From positions 2,170,001 through 2,234,000 of the forward strand of contig NZ_CP113517.1 of NCBI RefSeq assembly GCF_024360925.2: a DNA stretch of 64,000 nt, read 5' to 3'. Made by a program: the position numbers and the translations under genes. This document shows positions 1 to 8,147 of this stretch, piece after piece; positions within the stretch are counted from its first letter, which is position 1, and every line of letters begins with the position of its first letter. The notes below the pieces were generated by a model. That model ran no database searches and was not told where the DNA came from. It saw only the letters and a program-made list of their open reading frames with translations. Source of the stretch: Methylomonas rapida. Its GTDB lineage: Bacteria > Pseudomonadota > Gammaproteobacteria > Methylococcales > Methylomonadaceae.

Positions 1-1246
1 GCGCCCGCAGTTCGATGACGACCGTCACTTCCTTGCCCGAGCGTGCGGCTTTGATCAGGGCTGCCACGATGGGCGAATCTACCCCGGTGCGGTATAGAGT
101 TTGCTTGATGGCTAATACATCGGGATCGGCCGCGGCCTGGCGCACGAATTCCACCACGGGCGCGAACGATTCGTACGGATGGTGCAGCAGGATGTCTTGT
201 TTGCGGATACAGGCAAAAATGTCCTTGTTGCGGCCGAAGGCTGAGGGCAGGCTGGGTTTGAATGGCGTAAACTTGAGGTCCGGGCGATCGACCATCGCAT
301 AGATGGCTTGCATACGGCTCAGGTTGACCGGGCCATTAGCCAGGAATAGCCGGTCTGGCGTCAATTCGAAACGCGCCAGCAGGAAATTGACGGTTTCTTC
401 CGGGCAATTGGCGTCGATTTCCAGACGCACTTCGTCGCCGTAGTTACGCATCGCCAGTTCGCCTTCCACCGCCAGCAATAAATCGTCGATCGCATCGTCA
501 TCGACGAAGAAGTCACTGTTACGGGTGACCCGAAACTGGTAACAGCCTTTGACGGCCATGCCGTTGAAAAGCTCGTTGACAAAGGCGTGAATGATGGACG
601 ACAAAAATACGAAATCATAAGGACCGCTATCGGTTTCACTGGTCGGCAACTGCACGATGCGCGGCAGCGCGCGCGGCGCCTGCAATATGGCGCGACCACT
701 GTTGCGGCCGAAAGCATCCTTGCCGGTCAACGAAATGATGAAATTCAAACTCTTGTTCAGAATCCGCGGAAAGGGATGAGCGGAGTCCAGACCCACCGGC
801 GTCAGAATCGGCAGCAATTCTTCATTGAAATACTTTTCCAGCCAGGCCTTTTGCGAATCGCTCCAGTTATCGCGTTTCAAAAAACGGATATTATGCGACT
901 CCAGGTGAGGTATTAGTACATCATTCAATACCCGATATTGTTCGGCGACCAGTTCATGCGCCTTGCCGGAAATTTTTTCGAATTGTTCATGGATGCTCAA
1001 GCCGTCCGTGCTGATTGCGGTGGAATCCATTTCCGCCATTTGCAGCAAACTGGCCACCCGGACTTCGTAAAACTCATCCAGATTGGAGCAGGAAATGCAC
1101 AAGTAATTCAGCCTCTCCAATAATGGCAGGCCCTCATCGAGGGCCTGCGCCAGCACCCTGACGTTGAATTCCAGCAGACTTTGTTCGCGATTGATATAAA
1201 GTTCGGTGCTATTCAGGTCGGGGATACTGGTTTTGGGCGTGTCCAT
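1..1246 (-). CDS. ppk1: Polyphosphate kinase 1, N-terminal part (runs off the left edge)
   Basis: The reverse strand is open from an ATG at 1246 to the window edge, giving about 415 residues. Ppk1 transfers the gamma phosphate of ATP to inorganic polyphosphate and works in reverse. Family hallmarks visible in translation are an N-terminal YINREQSLLEFNVRVLAQA-type segment, the SNLDEFYEVRVA stretch, FRVTRNSDFFVDD in the middle, and HHPYESFAPVVEFVRQAA followed by LAIKQTLYRTG, which leads into the catalytic domain. The C-terminal phospholipase-D-like domains with the catalytic histidines lie outside the window, so an intact active site cannot be confirmed. It is divergent from cysM, with 137 bp between them. 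Confidence 0.93.
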   Translation of the reverse strand, partial: MDTPKTSIPDLNSTELYINREQSLLEFNVRVLAQALDEGLPLLERLNYLCISCSNLDEFYEVRVASLLQMAEMDSTAISTDGLSIHEQFEKISGKAHELVAEQYRVLNDVLIPHLESHNIRFLKRDNWSDSQKAWLEKYFNEELLPILTPVGLDSAHPFPRILNKSLNFIISLTGKDAFGRNSGRAILQAPRALPRIVQLPTSETDSGPYDFVFLSSIIHAFVNELFNGMAVKGCYQFRVTRNSDFFVDDDAIDDLLLAVEGELAMRNYGDEVRLEIDANCPEETVNFLLARFELTPDRLFLANGPVNLSRMQAIYAMVDRPDLKFTPFKPSLPSAFGRNKDIFACIRKQDILLHHPYESFAPVVEFVRQAAADPDVLAIKQTLYRTGVDSPIVAALIKAARSGKEVTVVIELRA

Positions 1247-1348
1247 GATGATGTCGTCGTGTAAGCTTGGGGGACTGGATTATAGAGCAATTCTGTTTCG
1301 GATTTGATGACGGTTTGTTGTCTGGCGACGCGGCAAAAGCCGATTTGT

Positions 1349-1354
1349 TATAAT
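1349..1354 (+). promoter_or_regulatory. Possible -10 box of cysM
   Basis: A perfect TATAAT sits 30 bp before the cysM ATG, inside a short inverted repeat (GCCGATT, then AATCGGC). No good -35 box lies 16-18 bp upstream, so this is either an activator-dependent promoter or chance. The overlapping inverted repeat could be an operator. Confidence 0.35.
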
Positions 1355-1383
1355 CGGCCTTTATTTTCTAGCTCGCCATACTC

Positions 1384-2274
1384 ATGAATTTCCCCACGAT
1401 AGAATCCCAAGTCGGCAATACCCCGCTGGTGCGTTTGCAGCGCCTGCCGGGCGAAACGAGCAACATCATTCTGGTCAAATTGGAAGGCAACAATCCGGCA
1501 GGCTCAGTCAAGGACAGGCCGGCGTTGAGCATGATCAAACACGCCGAGGCGCGTGGCGAGATCAAGCCGGGCGACCGTTTGATCGAGGCCACTAGCGGCA
1601 ACACCGGCATCGCGCTGGCGATGGCCGCGGCGATAAAGGGCTACAAGATGACCTTGATCATGCCGGACAACATGAGCGCCGAACGCATCGCCTCGATGAA
1701 GGCCTACGGCGCCGACATCATCCTGACGCCGGCCAAGGGCAGCATGGAAGCGGCCATCGATTTGGCCCGCAGCATGGAAGCCGAAGGCAAGGGCAAGATT
1801 CTGGATCAATTCGCCAACCCGGACAATCCGCGTGCGCATTACGAAAGCACGGGCCCGGAAATCTGGCGCGATACCCAAGGCAAAATCACGCATTTCGTCA
1901 GCGCAATGGGCACCACCGGCACCATCATGGGCACGTCCCGATTTTTGAAAGAGCAGAATCCCGCTGTACAAATCGTCGGCGTGCAACCCAAGGGTGAATC
2001 CAAAATCCCCGGTATTCGGCGCTGGCCTCAGGAATATTTGCCTAAAATTTTCGATGCGACCCGCGTCGACCGCATCATCGAAGTCGAGCAAATCGACGCC
2101 GAGGATACCACTAGGGCCTTGGCTGCGCGTGAAGGCATTTTCGCCGGCGTATCGTCGGGCGGCGCGGTGTTCGCTGCCCTGGAACTGTCCAAACAACTGG
2201 AAAACGCCATCATCGTCGTGATCATCTGTGACCGCGGCGATCGCTATCTGTCCACCGGCGTGTTTCCAACTTAA
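1384..2274 (+). CDS. cysM: Cysteine synthase B (O-acetylserine sulfhydrylase)
   Basis: This 296-residue PLP enzyme of the cysteine synthase family makes L-cysteine from O-acetylserine and sulfide or thiosulfate in the cytoplasm. The PLP lysine is K43 in the SVKDRPA motif. EATSGNTGIALAMAAA is the substrate and phosphate loop, and SAMGTTGTIMG is the glycine-rich PLP phosphate cradle. The length is typical of CysM (about 300) rather than the longer CysK, and the GVQPKGESKIPGIRRWP stretch is CysM-like. The ATG at 1384 follows the family N-terminus directly. It is monocistronic: a repeat element follows and rlmD has its own start. Confidence 0.95.
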   Translation: MNFPTIESQVGNTPLVRLQRLPGETSNIILVKLEGNNPAGSVKDRPALSMIKHAEARGEIKPGDRLIEATSGNTGIALAMAAAIKGYKMTLIMPDNMSAERIASMKAYGADIILTPAKGSMEAAIDLARSMEAEGKGKILDQFANPDNPRAHYESTGPEIWRDTQGKITHFVSAMGTTGTIMGTSRFLKEQNPAVQIVGVQPKGESKIPGIRRWPQEYLPKIFDATRVDRIIEVEQIDAEDTTRALAAREGIFAGVSSGGAVFAALELSKQLENAIIVVIICDRGDRYLSTGVFPT

Positions 2275-2303
2275 GCAAAATTTCCTCTCCCTATTTAGGA
2301 GCA

Positions 2304-2530
2304 TGTCGTAAAAGTCAAAACAGTTCCTTCTCCCTTCGGAAGGTTAGGATGAGGGCAATAAATAATACTGAGAGGAACTTGCAAAATACCACTATTAGTG
2401 GCCAATTAATTTTAAAAACCACTATATCTAGTGGTTTTTGCGTAAAATTTCATAATTTTGCAAGTACCTCCTGATATTAATGTCCCCTCGCCCCATCCTT
2501 TTAGCGCGAGAAGAGGGAGCTTTTACGACA
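2304..2530. repeat. MITE-like element with long imperfect terminal inverted repeats
   Basis: A 227-bp non-coding element fills the gap between cysM and rlmD. The outer ends are perfect 11-bp inverted repeats (TGTCGTAAAAG at 2304-2314 and its complement at 2520-2530). The arms continue imperfectly for about 100 bp and include an ACTTGCAAAAT block on each side. The centre carries a small hairpin (CCACTATTAGTGG) and a perfect palindrome at 2414-2439. There is no ORF for a transposase and no clear target-site duplication. An apparent in-frame extension of rlmD back to 2480 consists only of this element. Confidence 0.6.
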
Positions 2531-2572
2531 ACCTCCGGTGGTAGAGAGTTAACTCATCCATTCCTATTTAGC

Positions 2573-3895
2573 ATGGCCCACAAGAAAAAACTCCCGCAAG
2601 ACCCGGTTACCGTAACCATTGAATCCCTGTCCCACGACGGCCGTGGCGTCGCCCACGTCGATGGCAAGGTCGTGTTCATCGACGAAGCCCTGCCGGCCGA
2701 AACCGTGGATTTTATCTACACCGACAGCCGCAAGGATTACGCCGAAGGCAAACTGGCGGCTTTGCATACCCGTTCCGAGCACCGGGTCGAACCCGCTTGT
2801 CCGCATTTTGGCATTTGCGGCGGCTGCAGTTTTCAGCACGTCGATGACGCCGAACAGATTCATTTCAAGGAAGACTTGTTGCAAGAGCAATTCCGCCGCA
2901 TCGGCAAGGTCGATATCCCGCAAATCTGGGAGGCTTTGAAAGGCCCGCACTGGGGCTACCGGCGCAAGGCCAGAATGGGCGTTAAATGGGTGGCCAAGAA
3001 AAACCGGGTGCTGGTCGGTTTTCGCGAGCGGCGCAATCCATTCCTGGCCGAAATCGACAGTTGCAAGGTCATGCATCCTCTGGTCGGCGAAAACCTGATC
3101 GCGTTGGCCGAGATGATTGCCGGCTTATCGATCAAGGACAGGATTCCGCAAATCGAAGTGGCCATCGGTGACAACGAATGCATTTTGGCCTTCAGAGTAT
3201 TGGAGCCGCCGACCGATGCCGACAAGCAGCGCATGCGCGAATTCGGCCATCGATATGGCGTCAGCGTTTGTCTGCAACCCAAGGGCCCGGATACCATAGC
3301 GCCGCTGGACGGCGAGCCCGAGGTGATTCCCAGCTATGAACTGGCGGAGCAGGGCGTTAGATTCAATTTCCGCCCGGCCATGTTCACCCAGGTCAATTAC
3401 GACATCAACCAGAAAATGGTTACACGGGCCTTGGAAGCGTTGGAATTGACCAAAGACGATAGGGTGCTGGACCTGTTCTGCGGCCTGGGCAATTTCACGC
3501 TACCGCTGGCGACTAAGGCTGGCCATGTGGTTGGCGTCGAGGGCGACCTGCCGCTGGTCAAACATGCCCGCGAAAACGCCCGCTTGAACAACCTAGAAAA
3601 CGTCGAATTCCATGTGGCCGATTTGAGCAAGGACGTCAAGGACTTGCCGTGGTGCAAACAAAAATTCAGCAAAGTCTTGCTGGACCCGTCCCGCGCCGGC
3701 GCATCGGAAGTCTTGCACAACTTCAAACATTGGCAGCCTGAACGCATCGTCTACGTGTCCTGTAATCCGTCGACCTTGGCCCGTGACGCCGGCATCCTGG
3801 TCAACGAGCTGGGTTACAAGCTGGTCAAGGCCGGGGTGATGGATATGTTTCCGCAAACCGCTCACGTCGAATCGATTGCGCTGTTCGTGAAATGA
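2573..3895 (+). CDS. rlmD: 23S rRNA (uracil-1939-C5)-methyltransferase
   Basis: This 440-residue SAM-dependent rRNA methyltransferase modifies U1939 of 23S rRNA. A TRAM RNA-binding domain occupies residues 8-66. C76, C82, C85 (CPHFGICGGC) and C164 (IDSCKVM) are the four ligands expected for the [4Fe-4S] cluster. The SAM motif is LDLFCGLGNFTLPLA, the motif DPSRAG follows, and the catalytic cysteine is C397 in YVSCNPSTLARD. I chose the ATG at 2573 because the in-frame codons upstream (2480-2572) derive largely from the repeat element and match nothing in the family. Its TGA overlaps the next ATG by 4 bp, which suggests coupled translation. Confidence 0.93.
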   Translation: MAHKKKLPQDPVTVTIESLSHDGRGVAHVDGKVVFIDEALPAETVDFIYTDSRKDYAEGKLAALHTRSEHRVEPACPHFGICGGCSFQHVDDAEQIHFKEDLLQEQFRRIGKVDIPQIWEALKGPHWGYRRKARMGVKWVAKKNRVLVGFRERRNPFLAEIDSCKVMHPLVGENLIALAEMIAGLSIKDRIPQIEVAIGDNECILAFRVLEPPTDADKQRMREFGHRYGVSVCLQPKGPDTIAPLDGEPEVIPSYELAEQGVRFNFRPAMFTQVNYDINQKMVTRALEALELTKDDRVLDLFCGLGNFTLPLATKAGHVVGVEGDLPLVKHARENARLNNLENVEFHVADLSKDVKDLPWCKQKFSKVLLDPSRAGASEVLHNFKHWQPERIVYVSCNPSTLARDAGILVNELGYKLVKAGVMDMFPQTAHVESIALFVK

Positions 3896-4389
3896 TAGAA
3901 CCCGCCGGCGTTCGTTATCTGGACATATCGATCGGCGAACAGCGCATGAGGTTGTTGGAAAACACCCGTATCCTCGCCGAATATCCGGTATCGACCGCCA
4001 AAAACGGCCCCGGCCAGCTCAAAGGCAGCGAGTGCACGCCGACCGGTTGGCATAAGATACGCGCCAAGATAGGCACCGATGCGCCGGTCAACAGCGTGTT
4101 CGTGGGCCGCCGGCCAACCGGCGAGATTTACACGCCGCAACTGGCTTTGGCATACCCCGAGCGCGACTGGATACTGAGCCGCATTCTGTGGCTGGGCGGC
4201 CTGGAACCTGGATACAATCGCTACGGCAATGTCGATAGCGCCTGGCGTTATATTTACATCCACGGCTGTCCGGACGAACTGATGCAAGGCATACCGGCTT
4301 CGCATGGCTGCATCAGGATGCTGAATGCCGACGTCATCGACCTATTCGACCGCGTCGAGCTGGGCTACAGGGTTTTCATCCATGTTTAG
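3892..4389 (+). CDS. L,D-transpeptidase (YkuD domain) protein
   Basis: This 165-residue protein consists of essentially one YkuD catalytic domain. The signature is the histidine of YIHG (H124), then SHGCIRM with H138 and the nucleophile C140. Such enzymes form 3-3 peptidoglycan crosslinks or attach proteins to peptidoglycan. There is no signal peptide or lipobox at the annotated start and no LysM or other anchor, which is odd for a periplasmic enzyme. Many short proteobacterial YkuD proteins share this layout, so the cellular site is uncertain. It overlaps rlmD by 4 bp (ATGA) and is probably co-transcribed with it. Confidence 0.85.
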   Translation: MIEPAGVRYLDISIGEQRMRLLENTRILAEYPVSTAKNGPGQLKGSECTPTGWHKIRAKIGTDAPVNSVFVGRRPTGEIYTPQLALAYPERDWILSRILWLGGLEPGYNRYGNVDSAWRYIYIHGCPDELMQGIPASHGCIRMLNADVIDLFDRVELGYRVFIHV

Positions 4390-4473
4390 TGACTGTTCGG
4401 CGTATGTCCGGTTTGTTAAAAAACGCATTTGGAGCAATTATCCGTTAGTTGAAATCCAGGATTTCTTTAACTT

Positions 4474-4803
4474 ATGAATAGCCGTAACTACTCGCGCCCT
4501 ATCGGGACAGACGTTCTGACCAAGCGGTTTTGGACCATCTGGAAGGAAGAGGATCAAAACGACCAGGAAAAGTATTTGCATCAGCTGGTCAATCAAGTGT
4601 TGGCTGAAGACCTTAAAACGCGGCTGTTTGCAGAACGCGATGAGCGACAACGGAACACTTGGAAAAAGCTAACGCTTTTTCACTCCAAAATCACGCGGGG
4701 GAGTGCGATAGCTTTAGCCATCGTGCTGAGTGCAACTCTCCCCGGCTTGCTGGTCCGGAGAGTCGCTATTTTTGCCGAAAGATTTTTTCGGGCATCCTGC
4801 TAG
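4474..4803 (+). CDS. Hypothetical small protein, 3' part derived from a dispersed repeat
   Basis: This is a 109-residue reading frame with no recognised family. The first 62 residues are highly charged and helical in character (KRFWTIWKEEDQNDQEKYL, LAEDLKTRLFAERDERQR) and could be a real protein. From about residue 62 the frame enters the dispersed repeat at 4656-4749, so the basic and hydrophobic tail is repeat sequence read in one frame. Either an original gene lost its end to the repeat, or the frame is not expressed. No strong ribosome-binding site precedes the ATG. Confidence 0.3.
   Translation: MNSRNYSRPIGTDVLTKRFWTIWKEEDQNDQEKYLHQLVNQVLAEDLKTRLFAERDERQRNTWKKLTLFHSKITRGSAIALAIVLSATLPGLLVRRVAIFAERFFRASC
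4656..4749. repeat. Dispersed repeat, copy A (partner at 63401-63493)
   Basis: About 94 bp here align to 63401-63493 at roughly 80% identity by eye, including the shared stretch CACTCCAAAATCACGCGG and a following GAGTGCGAT block. The same pairing of this block with a downstream CTTTCATT...CTTCATG box occurs at both sites, so the two form one composite repeat family. Confidence 0.7.
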
Positions 4804-5054
4804 AAAAAATCGGCAAAAATCACGCGACCGCTTATGCCTTCGGCGCCCCGATTCGTCCGCGTCACCTCGTTCCGACCCAGCAAGGGGTCGGAACTTTGGT
4901 TCTCGCATGACTTGACGCCGTTTCGCGATGCCTTGCAGGTTTTCTTCGCTTCGCTGCGAAAACCCGCCCGGCGCTACGGCTATCGGGGACTAAAAATCTT
5001 CACTTCGCTAGCGCTCCGTTTCCAAGATTTTCAGCGTTTGCCCCGGTAGGGCTA
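4750..5054. other. Non-coding insert inside repeat copy A, two hairpins
   Basis: No supported gene is seen here. There is a large imperfect hairpin at 4768-4820 (ATTTTTGCCGA, then TCGGCAAAAAT) and a perfect hairpin at 4871-4892 with 8-bp arms (TCCGACCC/GGGTCGGA). Relative to the 63.4-kb copy this stretch looks like an extra segment separating the two repeat boxes. Confidence 0.45.
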
Positions 5055-5091
5055 ACTTTCATTGGTAGGGGGCTAGCCTTCATGGACGTTA
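5055..5091. repeat. Short dispersed box (partners at 63327-63368 and 63515-63556)
   Basis: The 37-bp box starts ACTTTCATT and ends with a CTTCATG-GACGTTA-like end. Two 42-bp copies near 63.3-63.6 kb share this start and the CTTCATGAGCGTTA-type end. This copy is shorter in the middle. Confidence 0.6.
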
Positions 5092-5186
5092 TTGTTATTG
5101 TTTTTCGTAATGTGTTGATATTTTTTTATTTTTTTATAGTTTAATGGCGCTTTAAATCTTGTCTATCGAACAATCTTGGAGGTTTC

Positions 5187-5882
5187 ATGCAAACGATAAT
5201 GGTAACGGGGGCAAACCGAGGACTGGGTCTGGAATTTTGCCGGCAATATGCGCAGGCCGGTTGGCGTGTCATTGCAGCCTGTCGCAATCCCGCTGATGCG
5301 GCGGAACTGGTTTTGCTGGCCGAGCGCCTACCCAATATACGCATAGAAGCCTTGGACGTGGCGGACTTCGGGCAAATCGATGCGCTGAGCACCCGTTTGG
5401 CGGATGAAGCCATCGACGTGTTGCTGAATAATGCCGGCATATATCCGGATAGGCCGGGAATGGGGTTCGGGTGCCTTGATTATCAGGCCTGGTCCGATGC
5501 GTTGAAAATCAATGCGATGGCCGCGGTTAAGCTGGCCGAGACGTTGTTGCCACAGATCGAACGCAGTCAAAGGAAGTTGATCGTCGGCGTGAGCAGCCTG
5601 ATGGCTAGCATGACCGACAATCAAAGCGGCGGAAGCTTGCTGTACCGTTCAAGCAAAGCAGCCTTGAACGCAGCAATGAAGAGCTTGTCGATCGATTTGC
5701 GCGCTCGCTCGGTAGGCGTGTTGATCTTGCACCCAGGCTGGGTCAAAACCGACATGGGCGGCAAGGATGCCTTGATCGACGTGGAGGAGAGCGTCACGGG
5801 CATGCGGGAATGCATAGCTGGTTTTACCATGGCGCAATCGGGCGCCTTCTTGAAATATGATGGTAGCGTACTGCCTTGGTAA
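5187..5882 (+). CDS. Short-chain dehydrogenase/reductase (SDR)
   Basis: This 231-residue classical SDR is an NAD(P)H-dependent oxidoreductase with a Rossmann fold. The cofactor motif is TGANRGLG (residues 7-14), NNAG is at 81-84, the catalytic serine lies in GVSSLMA (S136/S137), and YxxxK is Y153/K157 (YRSSK). HPGWVKTDMGG is the usual post-catalytic loop. It most resembles the CsgA/sniffer-like group of small SDRs. The substrate cannot be read from sequence. A good ribosome site (GGAGG) lies 6 bp before the ATG. It stands alone. Confidence 0.9.
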   Translation: MQTIMVTGANRGLGLEFCRQYAQAGWRVIAACRNPADAAELVLLAERLPNIRIEALDVADFGQIDALSTRLADEAIDVLLNNAGIYPDRPGMGFGCLDYQAWSDALKINAMAAVKLAETLLPQIERSQRKLIVGVSSLMASMTDNQSGGSLLYRSSKAALNAAMKSLSIDLRARSVGVLILHPGWVKTDMGGKDALIDVEESVTGMRECIAGFTMAQSGAFLKYDGSVLPW

Positions 5883-6341
5883 GCCAGATTGCGGTTGACA
5901 GGCGAGATTTAACACGGGCATTCGATTTTGGGGTTATGCACAAATCCATTTTTCTGCCGATGCTAAAAAATGCTTGACAACGCAACTCATTGAAAACCTG
6001 TAAAAAACTATAAGTCATTGATTTTAATGAGCGCTTGGATTGAACAAGTTTGATTCAATCTAACGCAACCCTAATGAAATCAGGCCTTAATCGTAGCTTG
6101 CGACAATTTATTCACAGAGTTATCCACAGTTTCTGTGGGTAACCCGCGATTTTACATGTCGCAGGTTATTGCGACAGTGCATGAATTCGCGGTCGCCATG
6201 AGGGAGGAGTGGTGGTAAATTTACCGCAAGCAAACCCTGGCTGGATTTCAATGTTTGACGGCGTCTTGTCGACCCTGGCCATGCCTTTAGGGTTTTTCCG
6301 AGAGGGATGAGGATTATTTCAACCGAGCGAAAATATCGATT
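5883..6341. other. Intergenic region upstream of the bacteriohemerythrin gene
   Basis: These 459 bp have no supported gene. The notable content is the DnaA-box-like cluster at 6108-6142, listed separately. The rest is moderately AT-rich and presumably includes the promoter of the downstream gene. Confidence 0.5.
6108..6142. promoter_or_regulatory. Cluster of three DnaA-box-like 9-mers
   Basis: TTATTCACA (6108-6116) and TTATCCACA (6120-6128) both match the TTATNCACA consensus. A reverse-strand TTACCCACA (6134-6142) differs by one base. The second and third boxes form a near-perfect inverted repeat at 6119-6143. No dnaA, dnaN, gidA or similar gene is nearby, so this is more likely a DnaA titration or regulatory site than oriC. 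Confidence 0.45.
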
Positions 6342-6731
6342 ATGAGTGAATTTACCTGGAGCGATCGTTACAAAATAGGCAACGATCTTGTCGACTCCCA
6401 ACACCAGCATATCTTCAAGCTAGCCAACGAGACTGTCAGCGTAAGCGACGATGCCGATATTACGCGCTTATTGATGTTGTTTTATCAGCACGTGCGCGAG
6501 CATTTTCAGGCTGAAGAGCGCTTGATGAAGCAAGCCGGTTATCCACGCTATCAAGAGCATGTGGAAGAGCACAATCTGATGCTGGATCGATTGAATGAAA
6601 TCAGCCTGAACGTACAGAAAAGGCAATGGAATCCCGACGATATCAAGATGTTCGTGCGGCGCTGGATTTCGGTGCATATTGTGCAGGAGGATATGCGGGT
6701 TGGCGAATACCTGAAAACGCACGACGCATAG
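6342..6731 (+). CDS. Bacteriohemerythrin (O2-binding diiron protein)
   Basis: This 129-residue single-domain hemerythrin has the full set of diiron ligands: H21 (SQHQHIF), H54 and E58 (REHFQAEE), H73 and H77 (HVEEH), H112 and D117 (HIVQED). The family binds O2 reversibly. In methanotrophs it has been proposed to deliver O2 to methane monooxygenase, and elsewhere it serves in oxygen sensing. It converges on the chemosensory operon, whose cheW ends 26 bp downstream on the other strand, so an aerotaxis link is possible but unproven. Confidence 0.93.
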   Translation: MSEFTWSDRYKIGNDLVDSQHQHIFKLANETVSVSDDADITRLLMLFYQHVREHFQAEERLMKQAGYPRYQEHVEEHNLMLDRLNEISLNVQKRQWNPDDIKMFVRRWISVHIVQEDMRVGEYLKTHDA

Positions 6732-6757
6732 AGCTTTTGCGCCTGCCAGCGATTCTT

Positions 6758-7300
6758 TTAACGCTCCATACCCTGTTCTTCGGTTGAGAGCCATTGTTCC
6801 AATTGCGCCAATTCCTCCAATGACAAGACCTTGTCGATGGCGAGCAGGATGATGAAGACCTCGCCGACGCGGGCCATGGCCTGAATGAAATCGGTGCGGA
6901 TATCGGCGCCGAAATCGGGGGCGGGCTGGATGTTGGCCTGCGGGATTTCCAGGATTTCCCGGACTTCGTCGACCAGCATCCCGATCAACTGCGCGCCTTC
7001 CTGGGTATCCACTTCCACCAGCACGATGCAACTGCGCTTGCTGACTTCGGCGCAGTGATGCTTCAAGCGGGCCGACAGGTCGATGACGGGTACCACGTTG
7101 CCGCGCAAATTGATGACGCCGTGGATATACGCGGGCGTCAACGGAACGCGGGTGACATTGGCAATCTCGATGATTTCCTTGACATCGAGAATGTTGATGG
7201 CAAAGCTTTCCTTGTCTACCAGAAAGGTCAGATACTGTCCGACCTGTTCCTGGGTCGCCAGGGCCGAGCTTTCGCTCTCTTTACGAATCAGATTGGCCAT
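6758..7300 (-). CDS. cheW: CheW coupling protein (copy 1)
   Basis: This 180-residue CheW has the SH3-like adaptor fold that links receptors to CheA. The pattern is YLTFLVDKESFAINILDVKEI at the start, then IHGVINLRGNVVPVIDL and GMLVDEVREILEI. Residues 1-166 are identical to the second CheW encoded at 9027-9575. The last 14 residues (EQWLSTEEQGMER) are unique, because the shared DNA repeat ends at 6800. It is the last gene of the leftward chemosensory operon, 18 bp after the MCP gene. Confidence 0.95.
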   Translation of the reverse strand: MANLIRKESESSALATQEQVGQYLTFLVDKESFAINILDVKEIIEIANVTRVPLTPAYIHGVINLRGNVVPVIDLSARLKHHCAEVSKRSCIVLVEVDTQEGAQLIGMLVDEVREILEIPQANIQPAPDFGADIRTDFIQAMARVGEVFIILLAIDKVLSLEELAQLEQWLSTEEQGMER

Positions 7301-8147
7301 GGTCTTGTGCCTCCGCGGCTAGAAGCGCTCGAAATCGGCATCGTCGAAATCCAGGGAGGTCCCGGCGCCTTTATGACCGGCCATGATGGGCTTGGCTTTG
7401 GGCGTGGTCCGCGCGCCACGGGAAGCGGCCGGCGGCCGGCCTGAGAATGCGGAACGGCCGCTGCTGTTATCCAGCTTGAAGAAGGCGACGGCTTGTTGCA
7501 ATTGCGCGGCCTGGCCGTTCAATTCCTCGGCGGTGGCGGCCAATTCCTCGGCGCTGGCGGCGTTTTGCTGAGTGGCCTTGTCCAATTGCCGCATGGCATC
7601 GTTGATTTGGTTGATGCCGCTGGATTGCTCGACCGAAGCGGCGTTGATTTCCTGGACTAGGTCGGAAGTCTTGACGATGTTGGGCACCACCGTGCTGATC
7701 AAGCTGCCGGCTTTTTCGGCGATGGCGACGCTGTTGGTGGCCAGTTCGTTGATTTCCTCGGCGGTGATGCGGCTGCTTTCGGCGAGTTTACGCACTTCGG
7801 CGGCCACGACGGCAAAGCCCTTGCCGTGCTCGCCGGCGGAAGCGGCTTCGATGGCGGCATTCAGGGACAACAGATTGGTCTTGTAGGCAATGTCCTCGAT
7901 CTGGCCGATTTTCTTGGCGATGTTTTTCATGGCCAGCACGGTTTCGTTGACCGCTTCGCCGCCATCGCGGGCTTCGCCGGCGGATTTGGTGGCCATTTGT
8001 TCGGTGACGTGGGCATTCTCGGTATTTTGTTGTACCGAGGCATTCAATTGTTCGATCGAGGAGGTGGTTTCTTCGACGCTGGCCGCCTGCTCGGTCGCCA
8101 TCTGGCTCATCGCCTGCGCCGTCGCGCTCACTTCCTGCGAGGCACTG
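6800..8147. repeat. Large direct repeat, copy 1 (cheW plus MCP signalling domain)
   Basis: This 1,348-bp block recurs at 9075-10422 at a constant offset of 2,275 bp with no indels. I saw only about five single-base differences. It covers most of cheW, the intergenic gap and the conserved C-terminal half of the MCP gene, and stops exactly where the MCP linker becomes receptor-specific. Confidence 0.95.

Noticed and set aside
1504..2304. Long reverse-strand ORF opposite cysM
   Set aside because: Shadow of a GC-rich coding gene; no family features or start signals.
6108..6143. Chromosome origin oriC
   Set aside because: Only three boxes, no AT-rich unwinding region with 13-mers, and no dnaA/dnaN/gidA/parAB nearby.
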